From Roseihalotalea indica (GTDB taxonomy: Bacteria > Bacteroidota > Bacteroidia > Cytophagales > Cyclobacteriaceae), in NCBI RefSeq assembly GCF_022458895.1, contig NZ_JAINFL010000001.1:1054001-1118000 (forward strand): a stretch of 64,000 nucleotides of DNA, given 5' to 3'. The notes beneath the pieces are model-generated. The model ran no database searches, had not been told where the DNA came from, and saw only the letters and a program-made list of their open reading frames with translations. A program made the position numbers and the translations under genes. This document shows positions 35,504 to 44,745 of this stretch, piece by piece. The first letter of the stretch is position 1; the number at the start of each line of letters is the position of its first letter.

Positions 35504-36103
35504 CTATTTCAGCATTTTAGCAATTTGCGGACGGGTTTTTTCCAGGTAGGGATAATCCAGTTTCAGGCCCAGAGGTCCCAGGGTTGTTCCCATCATGTCG
35601 TAGGCACTTTTTACGTCGCTGAATGAGCTTGCTACTGACGCGTAGGGGGTGGCTCCGTAATCGTTTGTAATCGTTTTGTCTGCGCCGTTGTCCAGTAGCA
35701 CTTTCACAATCTCGGGATGACAGAAGAAGGCCGCTACATGCAAAGCGGTAGAGCCTTCGTTGTTCTTGAAGTTTACATCGGCTCCGGCTTCAATCAACGA
35801 TTTGACCATTTCGGGCTTACCGAATAAAGATGCTGTAATGAGCGGACTGGAGCCACCGAACGGATCTTTCTCATTCAGGTCGCTACCAGCGGCAATATGC
35901 TGCTGAAGGGCCTCTTGGTTATTGGTAAGCACTGCCGTATGAAGGTCTACTTCCGGGGCCTTTACGCTGGTTTTGGTGACTGAAAGTGAATCGCTTTCCT
36001 GGGCAGTTTCTTGCCGGCTCTGGCAGGAGGCTATGATCAGCAGAGCAGCTAATAGTATAGAAGTAATGCTGGCTTTCAAACGATTGATTTGTTGGGTTTT
36101 CAT
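35504..36103 (-). CDS. Ankyrin-repeat lipoprotein
   Basis: 199 residues. A lipoprotein signal with lipobox IIASC (Cys ~27) and a Ser/Thr-rich linker is followed by about three ankyrin repeats (SSPLITASLFGKPEMVKSLIEAGADVN and STALHVAAFFCHPEIVKVLLDNGAD), then a helical tail. A periplasmic or surface protein-binding role is inferred. Divergent from the large AraC-TPR gene. Confidence 0.88.
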   Translation of the reverse strand: MKTQQINRLKASITSILLAALLIIASCQSRQETAQESDSLSVTKTSVKAPEVDLHTAVLTNNQEALQQHIAAGSDLNEKDPFGGSSPLITASLFGKPEMVKSLIEAGADVNFKNNEGSTALHVAAFFCHPEIVKVLLDNGADKTITNDYGATPYASVASSFSDVKSAYDMMGTTLGPLGLKLDYPYLEKTRPQIAKMLK

Positions 36104-36215
36104 GGTCTGTAATGGTTAAGTGGGGAAAGAAATTTGAATGATGTAAAGGTAGGCGAGCCGCCCAGGAGAGGCTAAACAGCTATGAGGACAAAACCATCAA
36201 GTTTGCAGAAAGCAG

Positions 36216-36255
36216 TATAAATTATGACGAATCGATATAAAATATGATGCAAATG
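36216..36255 (+). promoter_or_regulatory. Two tandem 20-bp imperfect direct repeats before the AraC-TPR gene
   Basis: TATAAATTATGACGAATCGA followed directly by a second copy, TATAAAATATGATGCAAATG. The 20-bp phase is about two helical turns, as expected for AraC-type half-sites. They end 95 bp before the start. Confidence 0.4.
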
Positions 36256-36350
36256 TGCCCTATGAAGGGTAAATTCGTAGAAAGAATCAGGGGGCGCCAA
36301 AGAATTTTGACCCTTTGGATTAGTCCTGATAAAATGCTTTCATAAACACC

Positions 36351-38417
36351 ATGCCCGAACTTCGCCATACCGATAATGCTTTTCTGGAACGGATCACTAC
36401 CGTGGTGGAGACGAACCTCGCCAATGAGCAGTTTGGGGTTTCCGAGCTGGCAGATGCCGTGAACATGAGCCGGTCAAATCTGCTGCGGAAGGTGAAGAAG
36501 CTCACCGGGCTATCGGTCAGTCAACTGATCCGGCAGGTACGGCTGAAACGGGGGATGGAACTGTTGCGGAATACTTCTCTCAATGTCTCGGAGGTATCGC
36601 ATCAGGTAGGCTTTGGCAGTACATCTTATTTCATCAAATGCTTCCGCGAATATTATGGCTATCCCCCGGGCGAAGTGGGAAAGCAGGACGCTACCGAAGA
36701 AGAAACCATTACGGCAGCTCAGCCCGCCCCCCGGCAGAAAGCTGGAATGAAAACTTGGGTGCTGGTTACCGTGGGAGTAGTCGTACTACTGGTCGTTGGG
36801 CTGATAAGTTATTTTATGCTGCCCTCATCCGAAACTCCGGTGTTGGAGAAATCCATTGCCGTGCTACCCTTTAAGAACGACAGCAACGATTCTTCTAATG
36901 TCTACCTCATCAACGGGCTGATGGAGGCCACGCTGAACAACTTGCAAAAAATAGAAGATCTTAAAGTCATTAGCCGGACATCGGTAGAAAAGTACCGCAA
37001 TACCTCCAAGTCTATTCCTGAAATGGCGAAGGAGCTAAACGTAAATTATTTTGTAGAAGGTAGCGGCCAGAAAATTGGCGATCAGATTCTACTGAACATT
37101 CAGTTGATTGAAGCCTCTACCGACCGGCACTTATGGGGAAGCCAGTACCAGCGAGAAGCTCAGGATATCTTTACCCTACAGCAGGAAGTTGCTAAAAATA
37201 TTGCGTTGGAGATTCAGGTCGTCATCACTCCGGAAGAGCAAAAGAGAATTGAGAAAATTCCTACCGACAATCTGGTCGCCTACGATCTGTTTCTGAAAGG
37301 TCAGAACGTAGCATACTACAGTACTAATGAAAAGCGAGAAGAGGGCATTGTTTACTTTAAACAGGCCATAGAGCATGATCCCAATTTTGCCCTGGCCTAC
37401 GCCAATATAGCGTTTACATATTACTACCTGGATGTCTTCAAAGCGGAAAAAAAATATACCGCCGAGATCGGTAATTATGCAGATAAAGCTTTGCTGTTAG
37501 ATTCGGAGCTGGAGGAAAGTCTGATTGCCAAGGCGTTGTATTACATCCAACGGAAAGAATCTGAGCTGGCACTTTCTTACTTTGAAAAAGCCCTGGAGTA
37601 CAATCCCAACTCCATGTTAGCCATCAATTTACTAACCGACTTTTACACTGATTATTATCCTAACACCAGTAAATACCTGGAGTATGCACTGAAGGGATTT
37701 AAGCTGGATGTAGCCGCGAACGACTCTATCACCACCAGTTATAACTACCTGCGTCTGAGCAACGCGCTGCTGCAAACTGGCTTTTTTGATGAGTCTCTCA
37801 AGTACATTAATAAATCGCTGGAGTATAATCCGGAAAATCCCTACGCCTACCTCAAAACATATGTTATGTTCGCTCAAGACAAAAATATTAAGCGAACCAA
37901 AGACCTGCTCATCCAGGAACTACAGAAAGATACTACGCGGGTGGACATCACCCAGGAGATAGGAAAAACCTATTATACCATGCGGGAGTACGATAGCGCC
38001 TATTACTACTATCAGCGATTTCTGGAGCTGAAGCAGCAGCAAAACCTGGATGTTTATCGGCACGAAAACCTGAAACTGGCTATCGTATGGAAAAAGCTGG
38101 GTTATGAGGAAGAAGCGGAAGCACTTGCTAGCGATTACCTCGACTTTGGCGAACATGACCGTTCGCTCTACCGGCAACTGCACCTGGCTTCGTATTACGC
38201 TTATCAGGGCGATACACAGCAAGCAATTGAGCACCTTAAATTGTTCCTGAAAGAAGACGACTTTCAGTATTGGGTACTTTTGATGGAGTATGATCCGGTA
38301 GCCGATTCCATGAAGGATAACCCCGAGTTTCAGAAAGTCATGGAGGCGATCAAAATCAAGTTCTGGAACACCCACGATGAAATTGAAGTAACATTAAAAG
38401 AGAAGGGGCTGCTGTAA
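36351..38417 (+). CDS. Membrane-anchored AraC-type regulator fused to TolB-like and TPR domains
   Basis: 688 residues. Residues ~10-105 are an AraC HTH pair (FGVSELADAVNMSRSNLLRKVKK; LNVSEVSHQVGFGSTSYFIKCF). Residues ~143-163 form one membrane helix (VLVTVGVVVLLVVGLISYF). Then comes a TolB/FlgO-like domain opening KSIAVLPFKN, containing LKVISRTSVEKYRN and DRHLWGSQYQREAQDIFTLQQEVA. From ~310 on there are about eight TPR units. The DNA-binding end is cytoplasmic and the TPR end periplasmic, so it may pass an envelope signal straight to DNA. No kinase or phosphoacceptor is visible. Confidence 0.88.
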   Translation: MPELRHTDNAFLERITTVVETNLANEQFGVSELADAVNMSRSNLLRKVKKLTGLSVSQLIRQVRLKRGMELLRNTSLNVSEVSHQVGFGSTSYFIKCFREYYGYPPGEVGKQDATEEETITAAQPAPRQKAGMKTWVLVTVGVVVLLVVGLISYFMLPSSETPVLEKSIAVLPFKNDSNDSSNVYLINGLMEATLNNLQKIEDLKVISRTSVEKYRNTSKSIPEMAKELNVNYFVEGSGQKIGDQILLNIQLIEASTDRHLWGSQYQREAQDIFTLQQEVAKNIALEIQVVITPEEQKRIEKIPTDNLVAYDLFLKGQNVAYYSTNEKREEGIVYFKQAIEHDPNFALAYANIAFTYYYLDVFKAEKKYTAEIGNYADKALLLDSELEESLIAKALYYIQRKESELALSYFEKALEYNPNSMLAINLLTDFYTDYYPNTSKYLEYALKGFKLDVAANDSITTSYNYLRLSNALLQTGFFDESLKYINKSLEYNPENPYAYLKTYVMFAQDKNIKRTKDLLIQELQKDTTRVDITQEIGKTYYTMREYDSAYYYYQRFLELKQQQNLDVYRHENLKLAIVWKKLGYEEEAEALASDYLDFGEHDRSLYRQLHLASYYAYQGDTQQAIEHLKLFLKEDDFQYWVLLMEYDPVADSMKDNPEFQKVMEAIKIKFWNTHDEIEVTLKEKGLL

Positions 38418-38574
38418 CGGGCTGATCCATTCCAGGTACACATACCTTCATTTATCACAATTGTATAACGTTTATATCACCATTTTTTAAGTGTAAGCTG
38501 GCGGACGTTTGAGCGACGCACAGACCGATAGCTTTGGCTCACAATGATTTTTGAACCAAAACTATCGTAACATC

Positions 38575-39723
38575 ATGAAAAATCTCAAGCTTGCATTTCT
38601 GGTATGGGCCGTGGCTCTCATGGGCCTTTCCGCCTGTAGTAAAGAAGATTTCTTTGACTTTCTGAAAGACAAACCCAGCGAAGATAAACCAGCGGGTATG
38701 GTATTCACCACCACCAATGCGATGGATGGTAATGAAGTAGTGGCCTACGACCGGGGAAAGGACGGTATGATAGAAGAAGCCGGAAGATACTATACCGGGG
38801 GCACGGGTACCGCGGGCAGTTTAGGCTCGCAAAACGCCGTGATGTGGGCCGCCAGCAAGAAGCTGCTATTTGTAGTAAACGCCGGTAGTAACGACATCTC
38901 AGTGTTCTCAGCCAAAGGCGGCGGATTGACCCTGGTAGACAAAGTGAGTTCGGAAGGTGAGATGCCCGTTAGCCTGACCTATCACGGAAAGTACCTATAC
39001 GTAGTCAATGCCGGAGGTAGTGGCAGCATCGCAGGTTTCCTGATTAGTGATTCCGGCAAGCTTACCTATATTCCTGATTCCAAGCAATACCTGAGCAATG
39101 AAGGTGAGGGAGATGCCACTGGTCCGGCCCAGATCGAATTTACCCCGGACGGCTCATGGCTGGTCGTGACCGAAAAGCCGACTAACCAGATTTTACTGTA
39201 CCGGGTTGGCAATGATGGGAAAGCGCACCCACCGGTAGTGAATGCCTCTGCTGGCGAAACTCCTTTTGGATTTTTCTTTACGAGGAATGGAGTGCTGGCC
39301 GTTTCCGAAGCTTTTGGCGGCGCTGAGAATGCCAGCGTACTATCCACCTACAAACTTCACGACGATGGTATGATCAGCGTTATCTCCGATCAGGTGCCTA
39401 CGCATCAGACGGCGGCCTGCTGGGCCATTATTACGGATAACCAAAAATATGTGTATACCACCAATACCGGCAGCGGCAGCGTATCCAGCTTTGCCCTGGC
39501 CACCGACGGAAGCGTAGAATTGCTAGAGTCCGTGGCCGGTTTTAACGGTCCGGATACCGCGCCCATCGATATGGCGCTGAGTCATAATTCAAAGTACCTT
39601 TACGCTCTCAACCGAAGTAGCGGTAGCATTAGCGTGTATGAGGTGATGGCTGACGGTAGCCTGGAGGATGTTGAAACCATGAGTGACCTGCCAATGGGTG
39701 CCGCGGGCATTGCCGCCCAATAG
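38575..39723 (+). CDS. YncE/lactonase-like beta-propeller lipoprotein
   Basis: 382 residues. Lipoprotein signal with lipobox LSACS (Cys ~21). The body has seven-bladed-propeller-type repeats such as LLFVVNAGSNDISVFSAKGG, YLYVVNAGGSGSIAGF and YVYTTNTGSGSVSSFALATDG, characteristic of the 6-phosphogluconolactonase-like/YncE group. ATG 38575 is preferred; the longer frame starts at TTG 38551. Ends in a good terminator. Confidence 0.85.
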   Translation: MKNLKLAFLVWAVALMGLSACSKEDFFDFLKDKPSEDKPAGMVFTTTNAMDGNEVVAYDRGKDGMIEEAGRYYTGGTGTAGSLGSQNAVMWAASKKLLFVVNAGSNDISVFSAKGGGLTLVDKVSSEGEMPVSLTYHGKYLYVVNAGGSGSIAGFLISDSGKLTYIPDSKQYLSNEGEGDATGPAQIEFTPDGSWLVVTEKPTNQILLYRVGNDGKAHPPVVNASAGETPFGFFFTRNGVLAVSEAFGGAENASVLSTYKLHDDGMISVISDQVPTHQTAACWAIITDNQKYVYTTNTGSGSVSSFALATDGSVELLESVAGFNGPDTAPIDMALSHNSKYLYALNRSSGSISVYEVMADGSLEDVETMSDLPMGAAGIAAQ

Positions 39724-39793
39724 CTTGTCAAAGACGTAAACTTAAGTGAGTCTCAGAAAACGCGAATTTGCCAATTTTGGTAAAGATACTCCT

Positions 39794-39822
39794 AGCCCCC
39801 AAATTATCATGGGGGCTTTTTT
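39794..39822 (+). terminator. Intrinsic terminator after the propeller gene
   Basis: AGCCCCC and GGGGGCT pair perfectly around a 10-nt loop and are followed by a T-run. Confidence 0.88.
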
Positions 39823-40391
39823 ATTTTCCTGCCTCGCGAATCTATCCCCAATCTTCAAAGGGAACCCTGAAATTTATGAGGCTATGTGATAGCCTCACAC
39901 ATACGTGAAGCCAGTTGACTATCCAGTATAAGCCGAAATCATCTTGAGCAGACCAATTAAAGCTAGTAACGTTTGCCTGGCGCGGGCTAATTCTAACAGA
40001 AAAGAGCGTGATATAGCCTGAGCAGCACAAATGTAAAATAGATTACTTCAGAGAACAGCCGTTAGCCAAGAGATATGCAGCAGGTTTGGACATTGTACGA
40101 AGAAGTGCCTGTTAATCTCAAGAGAATACCAAATATACGATTTCCTCACATAGACGTAGCAAAGAATGTGCTGCATGATGGAGCCTGCTAACCATGAGTT
40201 TATGGTACCTACTCCTAATTTACATCGCTAATAAAAGGTAACTATCCTCTGATTTGTTTTAGGGAAGTCCGAAAGAGAAAGTACCTTTACCTTTACCTTT
40301 ACCTTTATACTGAACAAGAAAATCGATAGAGAGAGGAACTATTGAATGGGTGGCTCGTTTTTAGTATTTTACTGCCACAACCGCCATTCTT
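39823..40391. other. Gene-free stretch with a palindrome and a hexamer repeat
   Basis: No credible gene. It holds a 21-bp palindrome at 39877-39897 (TGAGGCTAT-GTG-ATAGCCTCA, no T-run) and four tandem ACCTTT hexamers at 40283-40306, about 85 bp before the next start codon. Confidence 0.6.
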
Positions 40392-41333
40392 ATGAAAACT
40401 ACGCTCGCTGTCCTTTTAACGATCTTTGCATTAGCCGCTATGCAGTCTTCCACCAGCAAAGAACCAACTCTTAAAAAAGCTGATTATCTACGCGTTGCTC
40501 ATCTAAGCAAGGGAGATACCAGCGGTCTGGCTTCCATTCGCGAGGCTTTCACTGAGCGCAATCCCGGCTATGATCTGCATTATTTTGGGCAGGTGAAAGA
40601 GGTTCCGGCAGCTAAAGCACAACGGCTGGCATTCATTCAGCAGGGAGGTGGTACCGCCAAGTTTCTAGATGGTTCTTCATCCAAGATCTCAGTAGGCGAT
40701 ATTATTCATCTGTCATCCCAGCAATCTATGACTACCGATAGCCTAATTGACATGCTGGTATTCACCGTGCCCGATCCGCTGCCCAAACCAGTTCCCACAT
40801 TCATTCGCCCTGATTGGGACGAGAATATTACTGATACCCCCGGCGGCTGCGCTACCGACACCGGTGCTTACCGCCGCATTTTGCTGACCTGGAAAGATGA
40901 AGTAGGCCCGTATACCTATCACGCCCTGAATGCCCACCGCGTACGCATCACCGATTCTTTCACTCATTACCATCCGCTGGAGGGAGGGTTTGATGAGTTT
41001 TATCTGGTGCAGATGGTTCAGCCCGATGCTCGCTTAATCACCTCGAACCAAACCGATAAGATCACGCATCCTGAATCAGTAGAAGCTGATGAGGTGGATG
41101 ACCTGCTGCAAGCTACCCAACTAAAAGTAGGTGATCTTGTGTATTTGCCAAGAGGCGTAGTACACCGCGGCGTAGGTGGTGTGCTGGCGCAGGTTATAAC
41201 CGTTCCCGGTTTTATTCCTGGTTCGGAAATAGGCGTAGATCATCACTTGCGGCGCATCACAGAGCGTTTTTCACAAGCTAGTGCTCAACTGCCGTATCAG
41301 GAAGAAGCTTCCAAAATGGAGGTGATCCGCTAA
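40392..41333 (+). CDS. Secreted bicupin-like protein
   Basis: 313 residues with an N-terminal signal-like segment (1-~20). Two cupin-like regions are visible. The second has FTHYHPLEGGFDEFYLV (His-x-His-x6-Glu metal set) and LPRGVVHRGVGG. The first (AFIQQGGGTAKF...VGDIIHLSS) has lost its metal residues. Probable metal-dependent periplasmic enzyme or sugar-binding protein; substrate unknown. Confidence 0.7.
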   Translation: MKTTLAVLLTIFALAAMQSSTSKEPTLKKADYLRVAHLSKGDTSGLASIREAFTERNPGYDLHYFGQVKEVPAAKAQRLAFIQQGGGTAKFLDGSSSKISVGDIIHLSSQQSMTTDSLIDMLVFTVPDPLPKPVPTFIRPDWDENITDTPGGCATDTGAYRRILLTWKDEVGPYTYHALNAHRVRITDSFTHYHPLEGGFDEFYLVQMVQPDARLITSNQTDKITHPESVEADEVDDLLQATQLKVGDLVYLPRGVVHRGVGGVLAQVITVPGFIPGSEIGVDHHLRRITERFSQASAQLPYQEEASKMEVIR

Positions 41334-41796
41334 CCTCTATATTAAAAATGACTCTGTAATCGGCAAAATATCGAGTATTAGAAACCGGTTCCGTAGATAT
41401 GCGATTTTTAGGGTGCCATAAGTTTTGCCATCCTTTTTAAGTCATTTAAAATCAGATTGCCATTACGATGATGCCTACACGCGTGTTTTAAAGCTATAAT
41501 AAAAGGAAAATAGTATTATTGTTATATGGAGCCTTAGCAAGGTATAATCATATAAAGCGCAATCCGTGAGTTAGTTCTTAGATGATTTTGTCATTTAGAT
41601 GTGATTTTGGGCGAAAATTTAGATAAAGTCATCATAAAAGGTATTTTTACTTATTATTTTGTAACGCACCTTTACGGTTTGATACAATTTTTGTAATTAT
41701 AAGATTGAATGAAGCAACGTCGCTATAAAGCTTCATTTTTATTGTTATCGCTTACTTGTCATACATAAGGTTTTTACTTGCAACTGCTACATTCAC
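41334..41796. other. Gene-free AT-rich stretch before the TonB-linked barrel gene
   Basis: 463 bp with no credible open frame, no strong hairpin and no repeat found elsewhere in the window. It probably contains the promoter of the downstream barrel gene; I could not pick out a convincing -33/-7 pair. Confidence 0.5.
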
Positions 41797-44535
41797 ATGA
41801 GCAAACATTATTTCTTTGTCCTTTTCCTATTCATCACTTTTCAGGCTTATTCACAACAATCGGAAATTCAGGGTACGGTCAAAAGTGCCACCGATGAAAT
41901 GGGGCTACCCGGGGCCACAGTCATTCTAGAAAAGACATCCGATGCCACCACCAAGGGAGTTGTTACCGATATAAACGGTAAATTCAGGATAGCTTCGGTT
42001 GATACCGGGCAATACAAACTCCGTATTCAGTTTATCGGGTTTGTGCCTCTTGAGAAGAACATCCACCTGCAAAAAAGCTCGGTGGACTTGGGTAACATCA
42101 TGCTTTCGGAAGAAACCACTACCCTGAAGGAAATAGAGATTGTAGGAAAAGTGCCGACAGGTCAGCAGCAGGGAGATACTACCCAGTTTAATGCCGGTGC
42201 TTTTAAAACCGCGCCCGATGCCAGTGCTCAGGATCTGGTAGAAAAAATGCCCGGTATTGTGATGCAGGATGGTAAGCTACAGGCCCAGGGTGAAGATGTA
42301 CAGCAGATTCTGATAGACGGAAAACCATTTTTTGCCAAAGATGTAAACGCTGCTCTGCAAAACTTACCGGCCGAAGTAATTGCCGGCATTCAGGTGTATG
42401 ACCAGAAAAGTGACAAAGCCCTGCTTAGTGGAGTAGACGATGGCGAGCGTACCCGAACCATCAATATTGTTACCAAGCCCAATCGCAGAAAAGGGCAGTT
42501 TGGTAAACTTACCGGCGGTTATGGAACCGACGACCGCTATCTGGCCGGAGCAAGTGTAAACTTTTTCAATGAAGACCGGCGAGTAACGGTAACCGGGTTG
42601 AGCAATAACGTAAATACCTTAGATTACTCGGCAGACCCCAATAACCAGGGAAATACTCAAACCCAGGATGGCATTATTAATACCAATACATTAGGCATTA
42701 ACTTTATTGACACATGGAATGATAAAATAGATGCCAGTGGAAGTTATGTCTTTACGCGCCGACGAAATGAGGGCAATCAGATCAAGATAAGAGATTACGT
42801 GCTCCCTTCGGACTCTGGGCAAATTTATACCGAGAACAGCAACAATACCACGACCCAGTATACGCATCGGGCCAATATGCGGATTGACTATAAGATCAAT
42901 GACAATAACCGTTTACTTATCCGACCTTCGGCTTCATTAGAGGAAACCAAACGCAACTCGTACTTTCTGGGTCGCACCGATTCCGAGGTCGGGCCAGTCA
43001 ACCAGACGGAAAACACCTCAACCTCTGACCACTACAATTATGACTTTACGAACAGAATGTATTACAGTCATAAATTTGGGAAGGCCGGCCGTAGTTTAAG
43101 TCTCCATCTACACACTGGTTATCATACTAACGAGGATGATAGCTACCGTTTTGCGGATAATATTTTTTACAATGCTGAAGACAGTAGTGAAACCTTAAAC
43201 CAGTATACCCGCCTGGACAGAGCCGGTTTTGACTGGGAAACCGGTATATCATATTCTGAACCATTAGGAGAACACGGAATTCTGGAAATTGAATATGAGA
43301 TTGGTAATACGTATAATGACTCTGACAAACGCACTTATGATTATTTAGAAATGACCAGCGATTATACCTTGCTGGATACGGCGATCAGTAATACGTTTAA
43401 CAGCCGGTACCTGACCCAGGAAACGGAGCTGGGTTATCAGTATAATACCGAAAAACTCAGAGTGCAGGTAGAAGCAGAGTACCAGCATGCCAGCCTGCTG
43501 AACGAACAGTTATTCCCCCGCGACTATGATATGGATCGCACCTTCCGTAGCGTGCTTCCGTCGGCCCGGGTTGATTATAAATTCTCAGAGAACAAAAATA
43601 TTGAATTCAACTACCGCACCTGGACCAACGAGCCTTCCGTAGGCCAGTTGCAGGCTGTAATTGATAACTCCAATCCCCTTCAGCTCCGAACTGGTAATCC
43701 AAACCTTGATCAGTCGTACAATAACTGGATAAGAACCCGGTATAAGGCGCACAACCCGGAGACAAATCAGTCCTTCTATGCTTCGGTACAAAGCAATATC
43801 ACCCAAAACTATATATCTAATCAAACTTATATTGCCGAGCAGCCTACGGAAGTTGAAGATGGCATAGTATTAGAAAAAGGCTCTCAACTCACTCAACCAG
43901 TTAATGTGAATGGCTACTACGATATACGCTCCTACGTTAGCTACGGCCAGCCGCTGGAAGGTATCAAATCCAATATTCATGTGGGGGGTTCGGTTCGTTA
44001 TTCCAGAAAACCCGGTTTGATCAACAATGAAACCAACCTGGCGAATGCCAGTAGCTTTGGGTTAGGTGCCTCGCTTAGCAGTAATATCAGCGAGAAGGTC
44101 GATTTTAGAATCTCCACTCGATCAAGCTATAATGTAGTAGAGAATTCACTGCGCCCGGTATTGAATAATAATTACTTTGTGCAGCGGACTCACCTGCGGT
44201 ACAGCTGGATTCTCTGGGAAGGATTGGTATATCGTACTGACCTTAGGCATCAGTTAAATTCCGGGCTTTCTGCTGGCTTTGATAATAGCTACATGCTTTG
44301 GAACATGAGCCTCGGAAAGAAGCTGTTTAAAAATCAGTTAGGCGAAATCAGCCTCAATGTATATGACCTGCTGAAGCAAAACAATAACATCAGACGAAAT
44401 ATTGCGGAGGCTTACGTGGAAGACGTTCAATCCAACGTATTGCAACGGTATTTCATGCTGACGTTTACCTACAACCTGCGCCATTTCAGTGAAGGCACCA
44501 GCGTAGATGATTACGAAGAACTATACCGAAACTAA
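41797..44535 (+). CDS. TonB-dependent receptor-like outer-membrane protein (CarboxypepD_reg + OMP_b-brl_3)
   Basis: 912 residues. Signal peptide (1-~20, ending AYSQ), then a carboxypeptidase-regulatory-like beta-sandwich (residues ~22-100, IQGTVKSATDEMGLPGATVIL). A plug-like segment contains DLVEKMPGIVMQDGKLQAQGEDVQQILIDGKPFF. A large barrel of the OMP_b-brl_3 type then runs to the end. There is no SusD partner. Substrate unknown. Convergent with the DUF5009 gene. Confidence 0.88.
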   Translation: MSKHYFFVLFLFITFQAYSQQSEIQGTVKSATDEMGLPGATVILEKTSDATTKGVVTDINGKFRIASVDTGQYKLRIQFIGFVPLEKNIHLQKSSVDLGNIMLSEETTTLKEIEIVGKVPTGQQQGDTTQFNAGAFKTAPDASAQDLVEKMPGIVMQDGKLQAQGEDVQQILIDGKPFFAKDVNAALQNLPAEVIAGIQVYDQKSDKALLSGVDDGERTRTINIVTKPNRRKGQFGKLTGGYGTDDRYLAGASVNFFNEDRRVTVTGLSNNVNTLDYSADPNNQGNTQTQDGIINTNTLGINFIDTWNDKIDASGSYVFTRRRNEGNQIKIRDYVLPSDSGQIYTENSNNTTTQYTHRANMRIDYKINDNNRLLIRPSASLEETKRNSYFLGRTDSEVGPVNQTENTSTSDHYNYDFTNRMYYSHKFGKAGRSLSLHLHTGYHTNEDDSYRFADNIFYNAEDSSETLNQYTRLDRAGFDWETGISYSEPLGEHGILEIEYEIGNTYNDSDKRTYDYLEMTSDYTLLDTAISNTFNSRYLTQETELGYQYNTEKLRVQVEAEYQHASLLNEQLFPRDYDMDRTFRSVLPSARVDYKFSENKNIEFNYRTWTNEPSVGQLQAVIDNSNPLQLRTGNPNLDQSYNNWIRTRYKAHNPETNQSFYASVQSNITQNYISNQTYIAEQPTEVEDGIVLEKGSQLTQPVNVNGYYDIRSYVSYGQPLEGIKSNIHVGGSVRYSRKPGLINNETNLANASSFGLGASLSSNISEKVDFRISTRSSYNVVENSLRPVLNNNYFVQRTHLRYSWILWEGLVYRTDLRHQLNSGLSAGFDNSYMLWNMSLGKKLFKNQLGEISLNVYDLLKQNNNIRRNIAEAYVEDVQSNVLQRYFMLTFTYNLRHFSEGTSVDDYEELYRN

Positions 44536-44574
44536 TAGCTTAACCGCCAAAAGTAACCTTTATCATAACGATGG

Positions 44575-44673
44575 GCACGCGTTGCAAACTCGCGCCAGAT
44601 TAAGTGAGGCTGGTTAAGGATAGTTCGGAGAAAAGTAGCAGTATAGTGTCTTGCGCGCGTTTGCAACGCATGC
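44575..44673. repeat. Long inverted repeat between convergent genes
   Basis: 21-bp arms at 44575-44595 (GCACGCGTTGCAAACTCG...) and 44653-44673 match in 19 positions, separated by 57 bp. The spacer itself holds a CCAG/CTGG pair. GC-rich arms and an AT-rich surround suggest a small inserted element (MITE-like) or a bidirectional transcription end. Confidence 0.75.
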
Positions 44674-44745
44674 ATATTTTAGATAATACCTTTGCTATCC
44701 TTGCATATTGCACCTACAAGTACATTCAGATAAAGAAGCAAATGG

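Noticed and set aside
39877..39897. TGAGGCTAT/ATAGCCTCA hairpin as a terminator
   Set aside because: No T-run follows, and a better terminator already ends the upstream gene at 39794-39822.
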